In this document: positions 41,944 to 51,700 of the stretch, in pieces
Layout of the letters: the number at the start of each line of letters is the position of its first letter
Position numbering within the stretch: the first letter of the stretch is position 1
NCBI RefSeq assembly: GCF_000975135.1
Contig: NZ_BBRF01000001.1
Coordinates: forward strand, 1,614,380-1,678,379
Origin: Demequina aurantiaca
GTDB taxonomy: Bacteria > Actinomycetota > Actinomycetes > Actinomycetales > Demequinaceae
Length of the DNA stretch: 64,000 nucleotides
Direction of reading: 5' to 3'
The notes under the pieces: model-generated
Database searches by the model: none
What the model saw: only the letters and a program-made list of their open reading frames with translations
What the model was told of the DNA's origin: nothing
Made by a program: the position numbers and the translations under genes

Positions 41944-43455
41944 ATGACCCCCGCAGTTTTCCCCGGGCTGAGCCTGGACGACGCTGAGCGTGAGATCCAC
42001 GCACACATCTTTTCTCGTACTCCCGAGCAGGACCACGACGCCAAGCTTCGCCGTGTTGCCGAGGCGCTGAGCCAACTCGGGAATCCTCACGAACGGCTCC
42101 GTGTCGTTCATGTGACCGGCACCAATGGCAAGACCTCGACCAGTCGCATGATCGAATCGCTACTGCGCGCCAGCGGTTTGCGCACCGGACTCTTCACCTC
42201 GCCCCACCTGACGTCGCTGCGCGAGCGCATCATGATCGGCGGAGCGCCCATGCCGCAAGAGGCGCTGGTGCGTCTGTGGCAGCGCGTGGCTCCGGCCGTC
42301 CACGCCGTCGACTCGGCTTCGATCCAGGCGGGCGGTCCGAGGATGAGCTTCTTTGAGGTGCTCACCGTTCTTGGTCTTGTCGCCTACGCCGACGCAAACG
42401 TGGATGTCGCGGTCATCGAGGTAGGCATTGGTGGTCAGCGAGATGCGACGAACGTTGTGACCGGTGAGGTGGCAGTCCTGACGCCAATGGCAGAGGACCA
42501 TGCCGACTACTTCACGGGTGGGCTGCCCGGCATCGCCGCAGAGAAGTCCGGGATCATTAAGCATGGCGCCACGGTCGTCAGTGCGGTACAGGACGACGTC
42601 GCCGCACACGTCATCTCCGCTCACGCGGCAGTGCGCTCGGCCTCGGTCTTCTGGGAGGGCGGCCACATGTCGGTCGACGACCGCCGCGTTGTCGCTGGCG
42701 GGCAAGTGGTGACACTGCGCACCGCAGCGTTCACCTATGTCGATGCCTTCGTGCCGCTCCACGGCGAGTTTCAAGCGCAGAATGCACTGGTGGCGCTCGC
42801 GGCGTGCGAGGTGTTCCTGGGGCAAGGAATTCCGCGGTCGCTTGAGCTACCCGCGGTCGCGCAGGGGTTTGCCGCGGCGACGAGTCCCGGGCGGCTCGAG
42901 GTCCTCGCGCAACACCCCACCATCCTGGTAGACGCCGCGCACAATCCCCACGGCGTGGACGCGCTGGTAGGGGCGCTGGGCGAAACCTTCGCCTTCGACA
43001 GCGTGGTGGGCGTGGTCGCCGTCCTGGCGGACAAGGACTCCGATGGAATCCTTGTCGGTCTCGAGCCGGTGATGGACCACCTGGTTATTACCCGCACCGA
43101 GTCCGTGCGTGCCATGGAGGTCGCCGAACTCGCTGCGGCCGCGCGCGAGGTGTTTGGGGCGGCACGCGTCAGCGAGGCCGAGGACGTGCCAACGGCCATG
43201 CGGCTCGCGATTCAGATGGCGACCACTAGGACAGGTGACAGGAACGGGGTCGTGGTCGCCGGATCAATCACGTTGGTGGGCGAGGCGCGACGCCATGTGC
43301 AGAGCGCGGCCGATGCCCTCGGAGCCGCGGATGTAGAGAACGCGACGGATGTACCCGAAGCTGCTGCCACCGACGCCCTCATGAGGGGCAGGGTCGAGCC
43401 TAGGGGCACCTCTGATACGGCCGGTGCCTCGGAGACGGAGTCGCAGCCGGCGTAG
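41944..43455 (+). CDS. folC: Folylpolyglutamate/dihydrofolate synthase, copy 1
   Basis: 503 residues. FolC fold with P-loop GTNGKTST (residues 59-66), FTSPHLTSLRERI, FFEVLTVLGL, EKSGIIK and the C-terminal DAAHNPHGVDALVGAL. The paralogue at 45070 is about 470 residues; this one has a 35-residue disordered tail. The loop before EKSGIIK (TPMAEDHADYFTGGL) differs from copy 2 (TRVALDHQQWLGDDL), so substrate preference could differ. It adds glutamate to folates or forms dihydrofolate from dihydropteroate. Both copies are intact; which is the essential one is not known. Confidence 0.85.
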   Translation: MTPAVFPGLSLDDAEREIHAHIFSRTPEQDHDAKLRRVAEALSQLGNPHERLRVVHVTGTNGKTSTSRMIESLLRASGLRTGLFTSPHLTSLRERIMIGGAPMPQEALVRLWQRVAPAVHAVDSASIQAGGPRMSFFEVLTVLGLVAYADANVDVAVIEVGIGGQRDATNVVTGEVAVLTPMAEDHADYFTGGLPGIAAEKSGIIKHGATVVSAVQDDVAAHVISAHAAVRSASVFWEGGHMSVDDRRVVAGGQVVTLRTAAFTYVDAFVPLHGEFQAQNALVALAACEVFLGQGIPRSLELPAVAQGFAAATSPGRLEVLAQHPTILVDAAHNPHGVDALVGALGETFAFDSVVGVVAVLADKDSDGILVGLEPVMDHLVITRTESVRAMEVAELAAAAREVFGAARVSEAEDVPTAMRLAIQMATTRTGDRNGVVVAGSITLVGEARRHVQSAADALGAADVENATDVPEAAATDALMRGRVEPRGTSDTAGASETESQPA

Positions 43456-43503
43456 CGCTCAATTTCTTTCTTTACCAGGCATTACGCACGGTGGGAGTGA
43501 GAG

Positions 43504-44157
43504 TCACCAGCTCGCGACTGCCCTCACCGGCGACGTTGCTAGGCCCACAAAGTTCAGCGGCGTCGCGGTGAACAGGAAGCCGTTGTGCGGCACCAGCTCG
43601 AGGCCGCGTAGATGCTCAACAATTGGTATGCCCGCCGCCAACAGGGCCGTGTGAATGGGGCGTTCGTTGCCCTCGGTGGAGTCGATGTTCACCGAGTCGA
43701 TTCCGACGATCGCGGCACCACCGTCGACCAGGGCATCGGCCGCTTCGGTTGAGAGGTAGGGGTGTCCGCCCAGGTATTCGGCGGTACCAAAGCGAGCATC
43801 CCACCCGGTGCGGATTAGAACGGCCTTGCCGCGCACGTCCAAGCCGGCCACAGCATCGGCCGCAAGCGTGACGTCGTGCTGCCAGGGCGCGTCAACGACT
43901 ATGCCGGGAACGTTGACGAGCCGCTCAAGCGGCAGTGAAGCGATGTCCGCGCCGTTCTCGAAGCGGTGCAGCGGGGCATCCAAGTAGGTGCCCGTGCCTC
44001 CGATCATGTCCAGGTGCGAGAACGAGAACGAGGTGCCTTCCGCGTAGAGCCCACGCGTGTCCGCATGTGTTTTCCAATAGCCGATGCGCGGACCCGGCTG
44101 GCCGGGAGTGGTGACATCGGCATCGGCGATGCGGTGGCTGAGATCGGCGATAGGCAT
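43504..44157 (-). CDS. Cyclase family (kynurenine formamidase-like) protein
   Basis: 217 residues. The cyclase/KynB fold is recognisable by MIGGTGTYLDAPLHRFENGAD, the metal motif normally written HxGTxxDxPxH, here with Gly in place of the first His, and by VDVR/LIRTGWDARFGTAEYLGGHPYLS. These enzymes hydrolyse N-formylkynurenine or related amides with two zinc ions. The changed first ligand may alter metal use, so activity is uncertain. TAGCAT ends exactly 6 bases before the ATG, predicting a leaderless transcript. Confidence 0.8.
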   Translation of the reverse strand: MPIADLSHRIADADVTTPGQPGPRIGYWKTHADTRGLYAEGTSFSFSHLDMIGGTGTYLDAPLHRFENGADIASLPLERLVNVPGIVVDAPWQHDVTLAADAVAGLDVRGKAVLIRTGWDARFGTAEYLGGHPYLSTEAADALVDGGAAIVGIDSVNIDSTEGNERPIHTALLAAGIPIVEHLRGLELVPHNGFLFTATPLNFVGLATSPVRAVASW

Positions 44158-44163
44158 GGCCCG

Positions 44164-44169
44164 ATGCTA
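44164..44169 (-). promoter_or_regulatory. Predicted leaderless -10 element (TAGCAT)
   Basis: On the minus strand TAGCAT, 6 bases, ATG at 44157. It and the next plus-strand element (TACGGT, 44211-44216) make a divergent pair in a 65-base gap. Confidence 0.5.
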
Positions 44170-44210
44170 GCCCCAGCACGTGAGCCCCTGCGGCGCGGGC
44201 GCAGGGTAGG

Positions 44211-44216
44211 TACGGT
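44211..44216 (+). promoter_or_regulatory. Predicted leaderless -10 element (TACGGT)
   Basis: TACGGT, 6 bases, ATG at 44223. Confidence 0.5.
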
Positions 44217-44222
44217 TCGAAC

Positions 44223-44870
44223 ATGGTGAATTCATCGCGGAGGAGCGGGCGCGCGGCCACGGTGTCGTGGGAGGCCTACCGAGAGTCGATCGGGGACCGT
44301 TCGCCGCTATTTGCCGAGATCGCAAGGACGTGGGCTCCCAAGCGGGCGCTGTATGCGGGCAGTTACGTAGACCTGTCGCCAGCTACCGCAATTCCTGCGG
44401 TGACCTTCCTCGACATGGACCGCCGTGCAGCTAAATACTTCGCGGATGGCGCGCTCGTGGCTTCCGAGCTCGAGCGGCACGTGCCTCCCGCGTTGGCACC
44501 CGAGGTGGATTTTGTGCACGGTGACTATACGGCGCCGCTCGCATGTCAGGAGGGCAGTTTTGACCTACTGATCTCGCTGTTCGCGGGCCCGGTCTGGGAT
44601 CACTGTCAGCGGTACCTCGCTCCCGGTGGGCTACTGCTCGCCAACGCGAGCCACGGAGATGCCAGCATCGCGGGACTCGACGCCAGGCTGCAACTGGTGG
44701 GCGTGGTGCAGCGTGACGCGGATCAGTGGAGCCTGGCAGACACGTCTCTCGACGAATACCTGATCCCCAAAAGGCCAGAGTTGGCGGATGCCGATCTGAT
44801 CCGCGCGGACGGACGAGGGCTCCAATACACGAGGCCAGCCTGGGCATACTTGTTTCGGCTCGTCGTATAG
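44223..44870 (+). CDS. Class I SAM-dependent methyltransferase-like protein
   Basis: 215 residues. Rossmann-like pattern: the first strand and turn ALYAGSYVDLSPATAIP, acidic strand two TFLDMDRRAAKYF, DFVHGDY, then FDLLISLFAGPVWDH and a YLAPGGLLLAN turn. The usual glycine-rich GxGxG is degenerate (AGSYVD). The fold call is fair but the target is unknown. Leaderless -10 TACGGT ends 6 bases before the ATG. Its position between two folC copies is not obviously functional. Confidence 0.65.
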   Translation: MVNSSRRSGRAATVSWEAYRESIGDRSPLFAEIARTWAPKRALYAGSYVDLSPATAIPAVTFLDMDRRAAKYFADGALVASELERHVPPALAPEVDFVHGDYTAPLACQEGSFDLLISLFAGPVWDHCQRYLAPGGLLLANASHGDASIAGLDARLQLVGVVQRDADQWSLADTSLDEYLIPKRPELADADLIRADGRGLQYTRPAWAYLFRLVV

Positions 44871-45069
44871 CAGTGACGGCGACCACACGGGCCCACGTTG
44901 TGCATGGGTGCACTTTTCGCCCGACCGCGTTCGGCCACAGCGCCTTCGCTCGAGTCGAGGAGTGGCGCAGTGAGGATGGTGGCTCGAATTCGACCCACAG
45001 CCGCTTCTCGTACGTGGCGACACGGTGGTGAGTGGGGTGGGCATGGGTGGTCATGGGAGACTTGACGCC

Positions 45070-46479
45070 ATGACTGACCCCAATGCCGACCTCGCGCTCG
45101 GCGGTCTCACCCTCGACGAGGCCGAACGCGAAATCTACGCCCACATCCTGTCCCGCAACCCCGAGCACGACTTCGACCCCAAGATCTCGCGAGTGCGTGA
45201 GGCGGTTGAACTGCTCGGAGACCCTCAACGCGCGTACAAGGTGGTCCACCTCACTGGCACCAACGGCAAGACCTCGACCGCCCGCATGATTGAGTCGCTG
45301 GTGCGCGAGCACGGGCTGCGTACCGGACTGTTCACCTCGCCGCACCTCACGAGCGTGCGCGAGCGGATCCAGATTGACGGCGAGCCCATCGCGCAGGACG
45401 AGTTCGTGCGCCTGTGGCACGACGTCGCGCCCATCATCCACATGGTCGATGCCAAGTCCGCTGAGAAGCACGGGCCGCGCCTGAGCTTCTTCGAGGTGCT
45501 GACGGTGCTCGCCTACGCCGCGTTCGCCGATGCGCCCATCGACGTCGCCGTGATCGAGGTCGGCATGGGCGGGGCCTGGGACGCGACCAACGTGGCCGAC
45601 GGTGACGTCAGCGTCATCACCCGCGTGGCGCTCGACCACCAGCAGTGGCTGGGCGACGACCTCGCCGGCATTGCCCTGGAAAAGTCCGGCATCATCAAGC
45701 CCAACGCCACCGCGGTCATCGCCGAGCAATCGGAATCCGTCACCCCGGTGCTCATCAAGGCCGCCGCCGAGCGCGAGGCTCGCGCACTGTGGGAGGGCGA
45801 CACCCTGGAGGTCGTCGACCGCCAGCCCGGCGTGGGTGGGCAGCTCGTGACGCTGCGCACTCCCGCCGCCCGCTATGAGGAACTCTTTGTGCCCCTGTAC
45901 GGCGAGTACCAGGCGCACAATGCACTTCTGGCCGTCGTCGCCGTCGAGGCGCTACTCGCCGATGGTGGCCCACTCGCGGCGCTCAATGGTGAGACGCTCG
46001 AGGCCGGCTTTGCCGCCGTGACCTCGCCCGGTCGACTCGAGGCGGTTCGCACCTCGCCCATGATCCTGGTAGATGCCGCCCACAACCCCGCAGGCATCGA
46101 CGCGCTCGTGGGCGCGATCGAGGAGTCCTTCGCGTTCGAGGCGCTCGTCGGCGTCGTCGGCATCCTGAGCGACAAGGACGCCGAGGGCATTCTGGCCGGA
46201 CTCGAACCGCTGCTCGACGAGGTGGTCATCACCGCATCGGCGTCGGCACGGGCGATCCCCGTGGATGAACTCGCGGAGATTGCCGAGAAGCTCTTCGGCG
46301 AGGACCGTGTGCGTAGGTCGGAATCACTTCCCGATGCCCTGGATCAGGCCGTACAGCTGGCCGAGGCCGAGCACGACATGGGTGCCGGTGTACTCGTGGT
46401 CGGCTCGGTCACGGTGATCGCCGAGGCACGTGTGCTGTTAGGGGCGGACAAGCGCAAGGGAACGGGGCGCGCCCGGTGA
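45070..46479 (+). CDS. folC: Folylpolyglutamate/dihydrofolate synthase, copy 2
   Basis: 469 residues. P-loop GTNGKTST at 63-70, FTSPHLTSVRERI, EVGMGGAWDATNV, EKSGIIKPNAT, and DAAHNPAGIDALVGAI. It is followed with a 4-base overlap by a DUF4233 gene, the typical actinobacterial folC neighbour, so this is the likely orthologous housekeeping copy. Start chosen at MTDPNADLALGG; an upstream in-frame GTG lacks support. It shares extended similarity with copy 1 at all catalytic motifs, consistent with a local duplication. Confidence 0.93.
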   Translation: MTDPNADLALGGLTLDEAEREIYAHILSRNPEHDFDPKISRVREAVELLGDPQRAYKVVHLTGTNGKTSTARMIESLVREHGLRTGLFTSPHLTSVRERIQIDGEPIAQDEFVRLWHDVAPIIHMVDAKSAEKHGPRLSFFEVLTVLAYAAFADAPIDVAVIEVGMGGAWDATNVADGDVSVITRVALDHQQWLGDDLAGIALEKSGIIKPNATAVIAEQSESVTPVLIKAAAEREARALWEGDTLEVVDRQPGVGGQLVTLRTPAARYEELFVPLYGEYQAHNALLAVVAVEALLADGGPLAALNGETLEAGFAAVTSPGRLEAVRTSPMILVDAAHNPAGIDALVGAIEESFAFEALVGVVGILSDKDAEGILAGLEPLLDEVVITASASARAIPVDELAEIAEKLFGEDRVRRSESLPDALDQAVQLAEAEHDMGAGVLVVGSVTVIAEARVLLGADKRKGTGRAR

Positions 46480-46994
46480 CCGACTCAACTGAGCCCACCC
46501 CACCCACGGGCGACGCGAATACGAACAACCCAGCCGCATCATCGGCCGACCAGGCGCCCGCAGGCGCTGAAAAGCCGCAGCGACCCGCGACCCTGACCTT
46601 CACCCAAGCAGTGTTGGGCCTGCAGGCCCTCGCGGCCCTGTTCGCGACGCTCGTCACGTGGGGACTGTCGCGCACCACCGAGGTCTCGCTGACCGCCGGA
46701 TGGATCTGGGGCGGCGGCACCGTGCTGATGGTGGCGCTGTTCTACGTCGCGGGCAAGCAGAAGGAACGCTGGGGTCGTGTCGCGGGCTGGATTCTGCAGA
46801 TTCCCATGATCGCCGCGGGCGTCATCCTTCCTGCTATTGCCGTCATCGGCGTGATGTTCTTGGTGCTGTGGATCATGGGGCTGCGCATCGGTGGTCGTAT
46901 TGACCGTGAGCGCGCCGAACGGATCGAGGCGCAAGGTGAGGCTACAGTCGGGGACACGCGAGACGGCGAGGACGCTGGCGCAACAGGGGAGTGA
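46476..46994 (+). CDS. DUF4233 domain membrane protein
   Basis: 172 residues from a GTG that overlaps the folC stop. A disordered N-terminus (about 40 residues) precedes four membrane helices (about residues 45-140: VLGLQALAALFATLVTWG, IWGGGTVLMVALFYVAG, IPMIAAGVILPAIAVIGVMFLVLW). Acidic tail. DUF4233 genes directly follow folC in many actinobacteria; function unknown. Coupled translation implies a membrane step linked to folate metabolism, which is inference. Confidence 0.85.
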   Translation: MTDSTEPTPPTGDANTNNPAASSADQAPAGAEKPQRPATLTFTQAVLGLQALAALFATLVTWGLSRTTEVSLTAGWIWGGGTVLMVALFYVAGKQKERWGRVAGWILQIPMIAAGVILPAIAVIGVMFLVLWIMGLRIGGRIDRERAERIEAQGEATVGDTRDGEDAGATGE

Positions 46995-46996
46995 CG

Positions 46997-47473
46997 ATGA
47001 GCACGTTCATGTGGAAGATGGCTGGTGCATTGGTCGCCGGGCTCATCGGTATGGGAATGCTGTTCTGGGCGCTGGAGAAGACCTCCCTGACGGCGCTCGC
47101 GGACGGTGGCAACGCCGAAACCGCGCGTGCGCCCTTCTCCGTCTACTTGGTGCTCTTTGCGGGCCTGCTACTGATCAACTTCTCGCTGTTCTACGCGGTG
47201 GTGCGGTGGTCCAGGTTCCTTCGTGAGCATCCTGAGACCAGCCAGATGCCGTTGTGGCTAGCGATCATCATCGTCGTCGTTGCCGCCAGCGCGCTGATTG
47301 CCGGCATCGCGATTCATGCCGCCTGGCTCAATGATCAGGACCCCGTGCCAACCACAGTCAACGAGGGGCTCATCCTCTACGAGGTCGTGATGGGCGCGCT
47401 CGTGCTGATCCCGCTGGTGCTCGTGGGGGTGCGGTGGGCGCCCGGGTACAAGCGGCAGGTCAGCGAAGCATAG
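46997..47473 (+). CDS. Membrane protein, unknown function
   Basis: 158 residues from the ATG with GGGGAG 5 bases upstream; a GTG at 46991 is an alternative. Four membrane helices: MWKMAGALVAGLIGMGMLFW, YLVLFAGLLLINFSLFYAVV, LAIIIVVVAASALIAGIAI and ILYEVVMGALVLIPLVLVG. No cofactor motifs. No family recognised. It continues the folC-DUF4233 operon. Convergent with apt, with 15 bases between stops. Confidence 0.6.
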   Translation: MSTFMWKMAGALVAGLIGMGMLFWALEKTSLTALADGGNAETARAPFSVYLVLFAGLLLINFSLFYAVVRWSRFLREHPETSQMPLWLAIIIVVVAASALIAGIAIHAAWLNDQDPVPTTVNEGLILYEVVMGALVLIPLVLVGVRWAPGYKRQVSEA

Positions 47474-47488
47474 ATTTGGCTCGCTGAG

Positions 47489-48004
47489 CTACACCAGCAC
47501 CACGGACTTCACGTCGTAGTTCGCGAGGACGTCGCGACCCGGCAGCGCCTCTATCTCCATCAGGAAACTAAAGCGCACGCTCGCCGCGCCGGCGGTGAGC
47601 AGCATCTTTGCCACTGCGGTCGCCGTGCCGCCGGTGGCGAGCACGTCATCCACGACCAGCACGTGCTTGCCGTCAATCCCCGACGGATTCATGACCAGTT
47701 CGCTCGCGCCGTACTCGATCGTGGCATCGGCCTCGAGGAGTTCGCCGGGCATCTTGCCCTTCTTGCGGATCATCGTCATGCCCACTCCAAGGTCCTGTGC
47801 GACCACCGGGGCGAAGATGAAGCCGCGTGCGTCGACGCCGGCCACGATGTCCACCTGCGTGCCGGCGACGGGCTTGAGGGCGTCGCACGCCTCCCGGAAC
47901 TTCCGCGGGCTCGCCAGGATGGGCGAGATGTCGTAGAAGAGGATCCCTGGGACGGGGAAGTCGGGGTACGTGTCGAAGTCAGCGAGAGTGATCACGGGCT
48001 CCAT
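47489..48004 (-). CDS. apt: Adenine phosphoribosyltransferase
   Basis: 171 residues from the ATG with GGGAGG upstream. Complete APRT: DFPVPGILFYDISPIL, AGVDARGFIFAPVVA, KKGKMPGELL and the PRPP-binding VLVVDDVLATGGTATA (residues 115-130). It salvages adenine with PRPP to AMP in the cytoplasm. Divergent from ndk, with the dispersed element A3 in the gap. An in-frame extension upstream is a shadow of ndk. Confidence 0.95.
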   Translation of the reverse strand: MEPVITLADFDTYPDFPVPGILFYDISPILASPRKFREACDALKPVAGTQVDIVAGVDARGFIFAPVVAQDLGVGMTMIRKKGKMPGELLEADATIEYGASELVMNPSGIDGKHVLVVDDVLATGGTATAVAKMLLTAGAASVRFSFLMEIEALPGRDVLANYDVKSVVLV

Positions 48005-48026
48005 CCTCCCATTGCTCCGGCGAAAG

Positions 48027-48088
48027 CAACCACGAGGTGAACATGGCGGCTCAGGGCGCCGGAAAACTAACCATTTGCTGAACGCTGG
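48027..48088 (+). repeat. Dispersed paired-motif element, copy A3
   Basis: Units CAACCACGAGGTGAACATGG (48027-48046) and AACCATTTGCTGAACGCTGG (48069-48088), with a 22-base spacer rich in GC (CGGCTCAGGGCGCCGG). Same layout and related sequence as copies A1 and A2 (two 20-22-base units, about 40-base period). It sits between the divergent apt and ndk genes. Confidence 0.75.
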
Positions 48089-48132
48089 AGGGGGAGACGG
48101 GGGACGCGCACCGGGAATACTCATGCGGCTAG

Positions 48133-48138
48133 TAGGCT
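48133..48138 (+). promoter_or_regulatory. Predicted leaderless -10 element of ndk (TAGGCT)
   Basis: TAGGCT, 7 bases, ATG at 48146. No ribosome-binding purine run. Confidence 0.5.
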
Positions 48139-48145
48139 CGCGGAC

Positions 48146-48565
48146 ATGACTGAACGCACTCTGATCCTTGTCAAGCCCGATGGAGTCCGCCGCGGACTGT
48201 CCGGCGAAATCCTGCGTCGCGTCGAGGCAAAGGGCTACTCGCTCGTCGCCGTCGAGCTTCGCCACGCCACCCCTGAACTGCTCGCCGACCACTACGCCGA
48301 GCACGTGGGCAAGCCGTTCTACCAGCCGTTGGTCGACTTCATGATGGAGGGCCCGACGCTCGCCATCGTTGCCGAGGGCAACGGTGTCATCGAGGGCTTC
48401 CGCTCGCTCGCGGGCACCACCAACCCCACCTCCGCGGCTCCCGGCACCATCCGTGGCGACCTGGGCCGCGACTGGGGCCTGAAGGTCATGCAGAACCTGG
48501 TGCACGGCTCGGACTCCGAGGAGAGCTCGGCTCGCGAGATCGGCATCTGGTTCCCCAGCCTGTAG
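48146..48565 (+). CDS. ndk: Nucleoside diphosphate kinase
   Basis: 139 residues, the full family length. Marks: ERTLILVKPDGVRRGL at the start, GTTNPTSAAPGTIRGD, and the phosphorylated His in NLVHGSDS (His120), followed by the C-terminal EIGIWFP. It moves the gamma phosphate between nucleoside diphosphates, keeping dNTP pools balanced. No ribosome site, consistent with a leaderless mRNA. Flanked by repeat elements A3 and B1. Confidence 0.97.
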   Translation: MTERTLILVKPDGVRRGLSGEILRRVEAKGYSLVAVELRHATPELLADHYAEHVGKPFYQPLVDFMMEGPTLAIVAEGNGVIEGFRSLAGTTNPTSAAPGTIRGDLGRDWGLKVMQNLVHGSDSEESSAREIGIWFPSL

Positions 48566-48620
48566 TCCGGCGGGGCAGCAAGGTCTAGGCGGGCACCCCC
48601 TCCCGGCTATGGCGCCCCAC

Positions 48621-48687
48621 CCCCTATTGGTCCGATTTCGCACGCCCTGAGCCGCGCGTGCGCGCTGATGGTCCTTTTTGGCACGCT
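48621..48687 (+). repeat. Paired-motif element, copy B1
   Basis: Starts CCCCTATTGGTCCGATTTCG and ends with ATGGTCCTTTTTGGCACGC, two related GGTCC-containing units about 40 bases apart. It is an imperfect inverted copy of B2 on the other side of smc. Its middle contains CGCCCTGAGCCGC, the reverse complement of part of the A3 spacer. Confidence 0.75.
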
Positions 48688-48713
48688 CTCGCGTCCGTAC
48701 CCCCTGGCTTGCG

Positions 48714-48741
48714 TTGGATCGGGCGCACTTTCCCCTAGGCT
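48714..48741 (+). promoter_or_regulatory. Predicted leaderless promoter of smc
   Basis: TTGGAT (48714-48719), a 16-base spacer, TAGGCT (48736-48741), then 6 bases to the GTG start at 48748. This is the clearest example in the window because the -35 box is also good. Confidence 0.65.
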
Positions 48742-48747
48742 GACACC

Positions 48748-51700
48748 GTGTATCTCAAGACGCTGACGCTTAGGGGCTTCAAGTCCTTTGCGTCGGCGAC
48801 CACCCTAGAGTTTGAGCCGGGCGTCACCTGCGTGGTGGGCCCCAACGGGTCCGGCAAGTCCAACGTCGTGGACGCGCTCGCCTGGGTGATGGGTGAGCAG
48901 GGCGCCAAGACGCTACGCGGCGGCAAGATGGACGACGTCATCTTCGCGGGAACCTCCGGCCGTGCGCCGCTGGGTCGCGCCGAAGTCGCCCTCACCATCG
49001 ACAACACCGACGGTGCGCTGCCCATCGACTACACCGAGGTCACGATCAGCCGCACGCTGTTCCGCTCGGGCGGCTCCGAGTACGCCATCAACGGCACCTC
49101 GTGCCGACTGCTGGACATCCAGGACCTGCTGAGCGACTCCGGCCTGGGCCGCGAGATGCACGTGATCGTCGGCCAAGGCCAGCTCGACGCTGTGCTGCGG
49201 GCCACCCCCGAGGAGCGCCGCCACTTCATCGAGGAGGCCGCTGGAATCCTCAAGCACCGCAAGCGCAAGGACAAGGCGCTGCGCAAGCTCGACGCGATGC
49301 AGGCCAACCTCACACGCGTTCAGGATCTCACCGGAGAGATCCGCCGCCAGCTCGGACCCCTGGGCAAGCAGGCGGAGGTCGCACGCCAAGCACAGACCAT
49401 CCAAGCCGATGCGCGGGATGCCAAGTCTCGGCTTCTCGCCGACGACCTGTCTCAGTTGGGCAACTCCCTTGAGCAGGAGCAGGCCGACGAGACCGCACTG
49501 CTCGAACGCCGCGCCGCAGTCGAGAAGTCACTGGCTGAGATGCGTGACCGCCTCGCCGACCTGGAGCGAGCATCCGCCGAGGCGACTCCCGCGCTCACCA
49601 AGGCGAACGACACCTACTACCGCCTCAGCTCGATTCGTGAGCGGCTGCGCAACCTCGCCGCCCTCGCAGACGAGCGCGTGCGGATGTTGGGCTCCAACGT
49701 CGACCACTCGCCGCCCACCGACCTGGTGGACCTAGACGAACAACTCGAACGCGCGCGGGCGGCGGGCCAGGAACTTGCCGCCGAAGTCGCCGCGGCCGCG
49801 GAGGCACTCACCGCCGCCGAGGCAGGCCGAACCGATGCCGAGGCAGTGGCAGAGACGTCCGAGCGGCACCTGGCTAACCTGCTGCGCTCCGTGGCAGACC
49901 GCCGCGAGGGCGTGGCCCGTATTGCCGGCGACGTCGCCGCCCGGCGTTCGCGAGTCGAGGCCGCCGAGGCCGAGATCGGCCGCCTCAATGAGGCCCTCGC
50001 CGCAGCCATCAAGCGCGGAAACGATGCCACTACCGAGTTCCAGCACCTCGAGACGTCCGTTGCCTCAGTCGAGGACGGCGAGGAGGACCTCGACGAGGCA
50101 CACGAGGCCGCCACCGAGGAATGGGAGGACGCCAAGAGCGCCCTTAGCGATCTCAAAGACAAGCTCAACACCGCGATGCGCGAGCGCGACACCTGGGCCG
50201 CCAAGGCCGAGGCTCTCGAGCTGACGTTGACCCGCAAGGATGGCGCAGGCGAACTCCTCGCCTCCGGATCACGTTCGGTGCGCGGCACGGTGGCCGCGCA
50301 GATTGACGTCGCGGCCGATGCTGAGGATGCCATCGCGGCGGCACTCAGTTCGCTTGCCGATGCCCTCGCGGTGGAAAGCGTAGAGGACGCGGTCGATGCG
50401 ATTCGCTGGCTGCGCGACGAGGATGCCGGGCGCGCGGAGTTCCTCATCGGTGACTCCACCGCAACGGTCGACAACCCCAACGTGACGCTGCCCGATGGTG
50501 TGTCCTGGGCATCGGAGTTCATTTCCGGCTCGGGTGGCATCGTCGACACCGTCCGGGCCTTCCTTTCCGGTGTCGTGGTGGTCGACGACCTCGCCACCGC
50601 ACGATCAGTGGTGAGCCAGCATCGTGACGTCGTCGCCGTCACGCGACGAGGGGACCTGCTGGGCTCGCGCAACGCCTCCGGTGGCGCGGGAGACGCGCCG
50701 TCCGTGCTGCACATGCAGGCCGCACTCGACGAGGCGAAGACCAAGCGCGCCGCCGCGACGGTGGTGGTTGAGGCCACGCAGTTCGAGACCCGTACGGCCG
50801 AGGAGCGCGAGTCAGCGGCCCGCTCGCATCACGGCATCACCATGGAACGACTGAACGAGTCCGACGCACGCATGGCGGCCGTCGCCGAACAGCTGGGTCA
50901 CTTTGGCGCCCAGGCCCGCGCCGCGAAGGGGGAGGCCGAGCGGCTCACCGTGCAACTCGAGGAGGCCGCGGTACGCATTGCCGGCGACCAGGAGACGCTC
51001 ACCGGCCTCACGGAACGACTCGCGGCAGCGCAGGCAGCACCCGAGCAGACCGAGACCGACACCATCGCGGCCCAGGCGCAGCGCGACACCCACGCTCAGG
51101 ACGCGGTCGCGGCCCGTGCCCGAGAGACAGAGGCTCGACTCGCGTTGCGCACCGCCGAGGAGCGCGCACGTGCCCTGACCGCCCGAGCGGAGTCCCTGGA
51201 ACGTGCGGCCACGGCCGAGCGCGACGCCCGCGCCCGAGCGGAAGAGGCGGCCAAGCGCCGCGAGCGTCAGGCTCAGGCCGCGCGCGAGGTCATCCAAGGC
51301 GCCAACGAGACGCTCGCCCAGATTGACGTGTCCGTCCAACGCGCAGACGATGCGCGGGCGGCCGCCGAGCAGGCGCGCACCGAGCGCTCGGGGCAGCTGT
51401 CCGAGGTGCGCCGAAGTGTCGAGGAGTACGCCGAGGAATATCGCCGTCTGACCGACGACGCCCACAAGGACGAGGTGGCGCGCGCGCAACAAAAGGTGCG
51501 CCTCGAGCAGCTTGAGCAGCGCGCCATCGATGAGCTCGGCGTGGATCCCAAGCAACTGATCGAGGAGTTTGGGCCCCACTTGCCGGTGCCGCGGCGACGC
51601 GACGATGCGGCGGGCACCGGTGCCGAGGGTACGGAAGTCGTTGGGGTCACCGAGGAAGGCGACGCCTCGGGTGTGCCGTATGTGCGCGAGCAGCAGGAGA

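Noticed and set aside
44871..45069. Possible gene between methyltransferase and folC copy 2
   Set aside because: About 200 bases, no convincing frame with ribosome site and no conserved motif; considered intergenic.
49617..50777. Minus-strand Ser/Ala-rich frame of 386 codons inside smc
   Set aside because: The composition mirrors the Ala/Glu/Arg coiled coil of SMC; not a gene.
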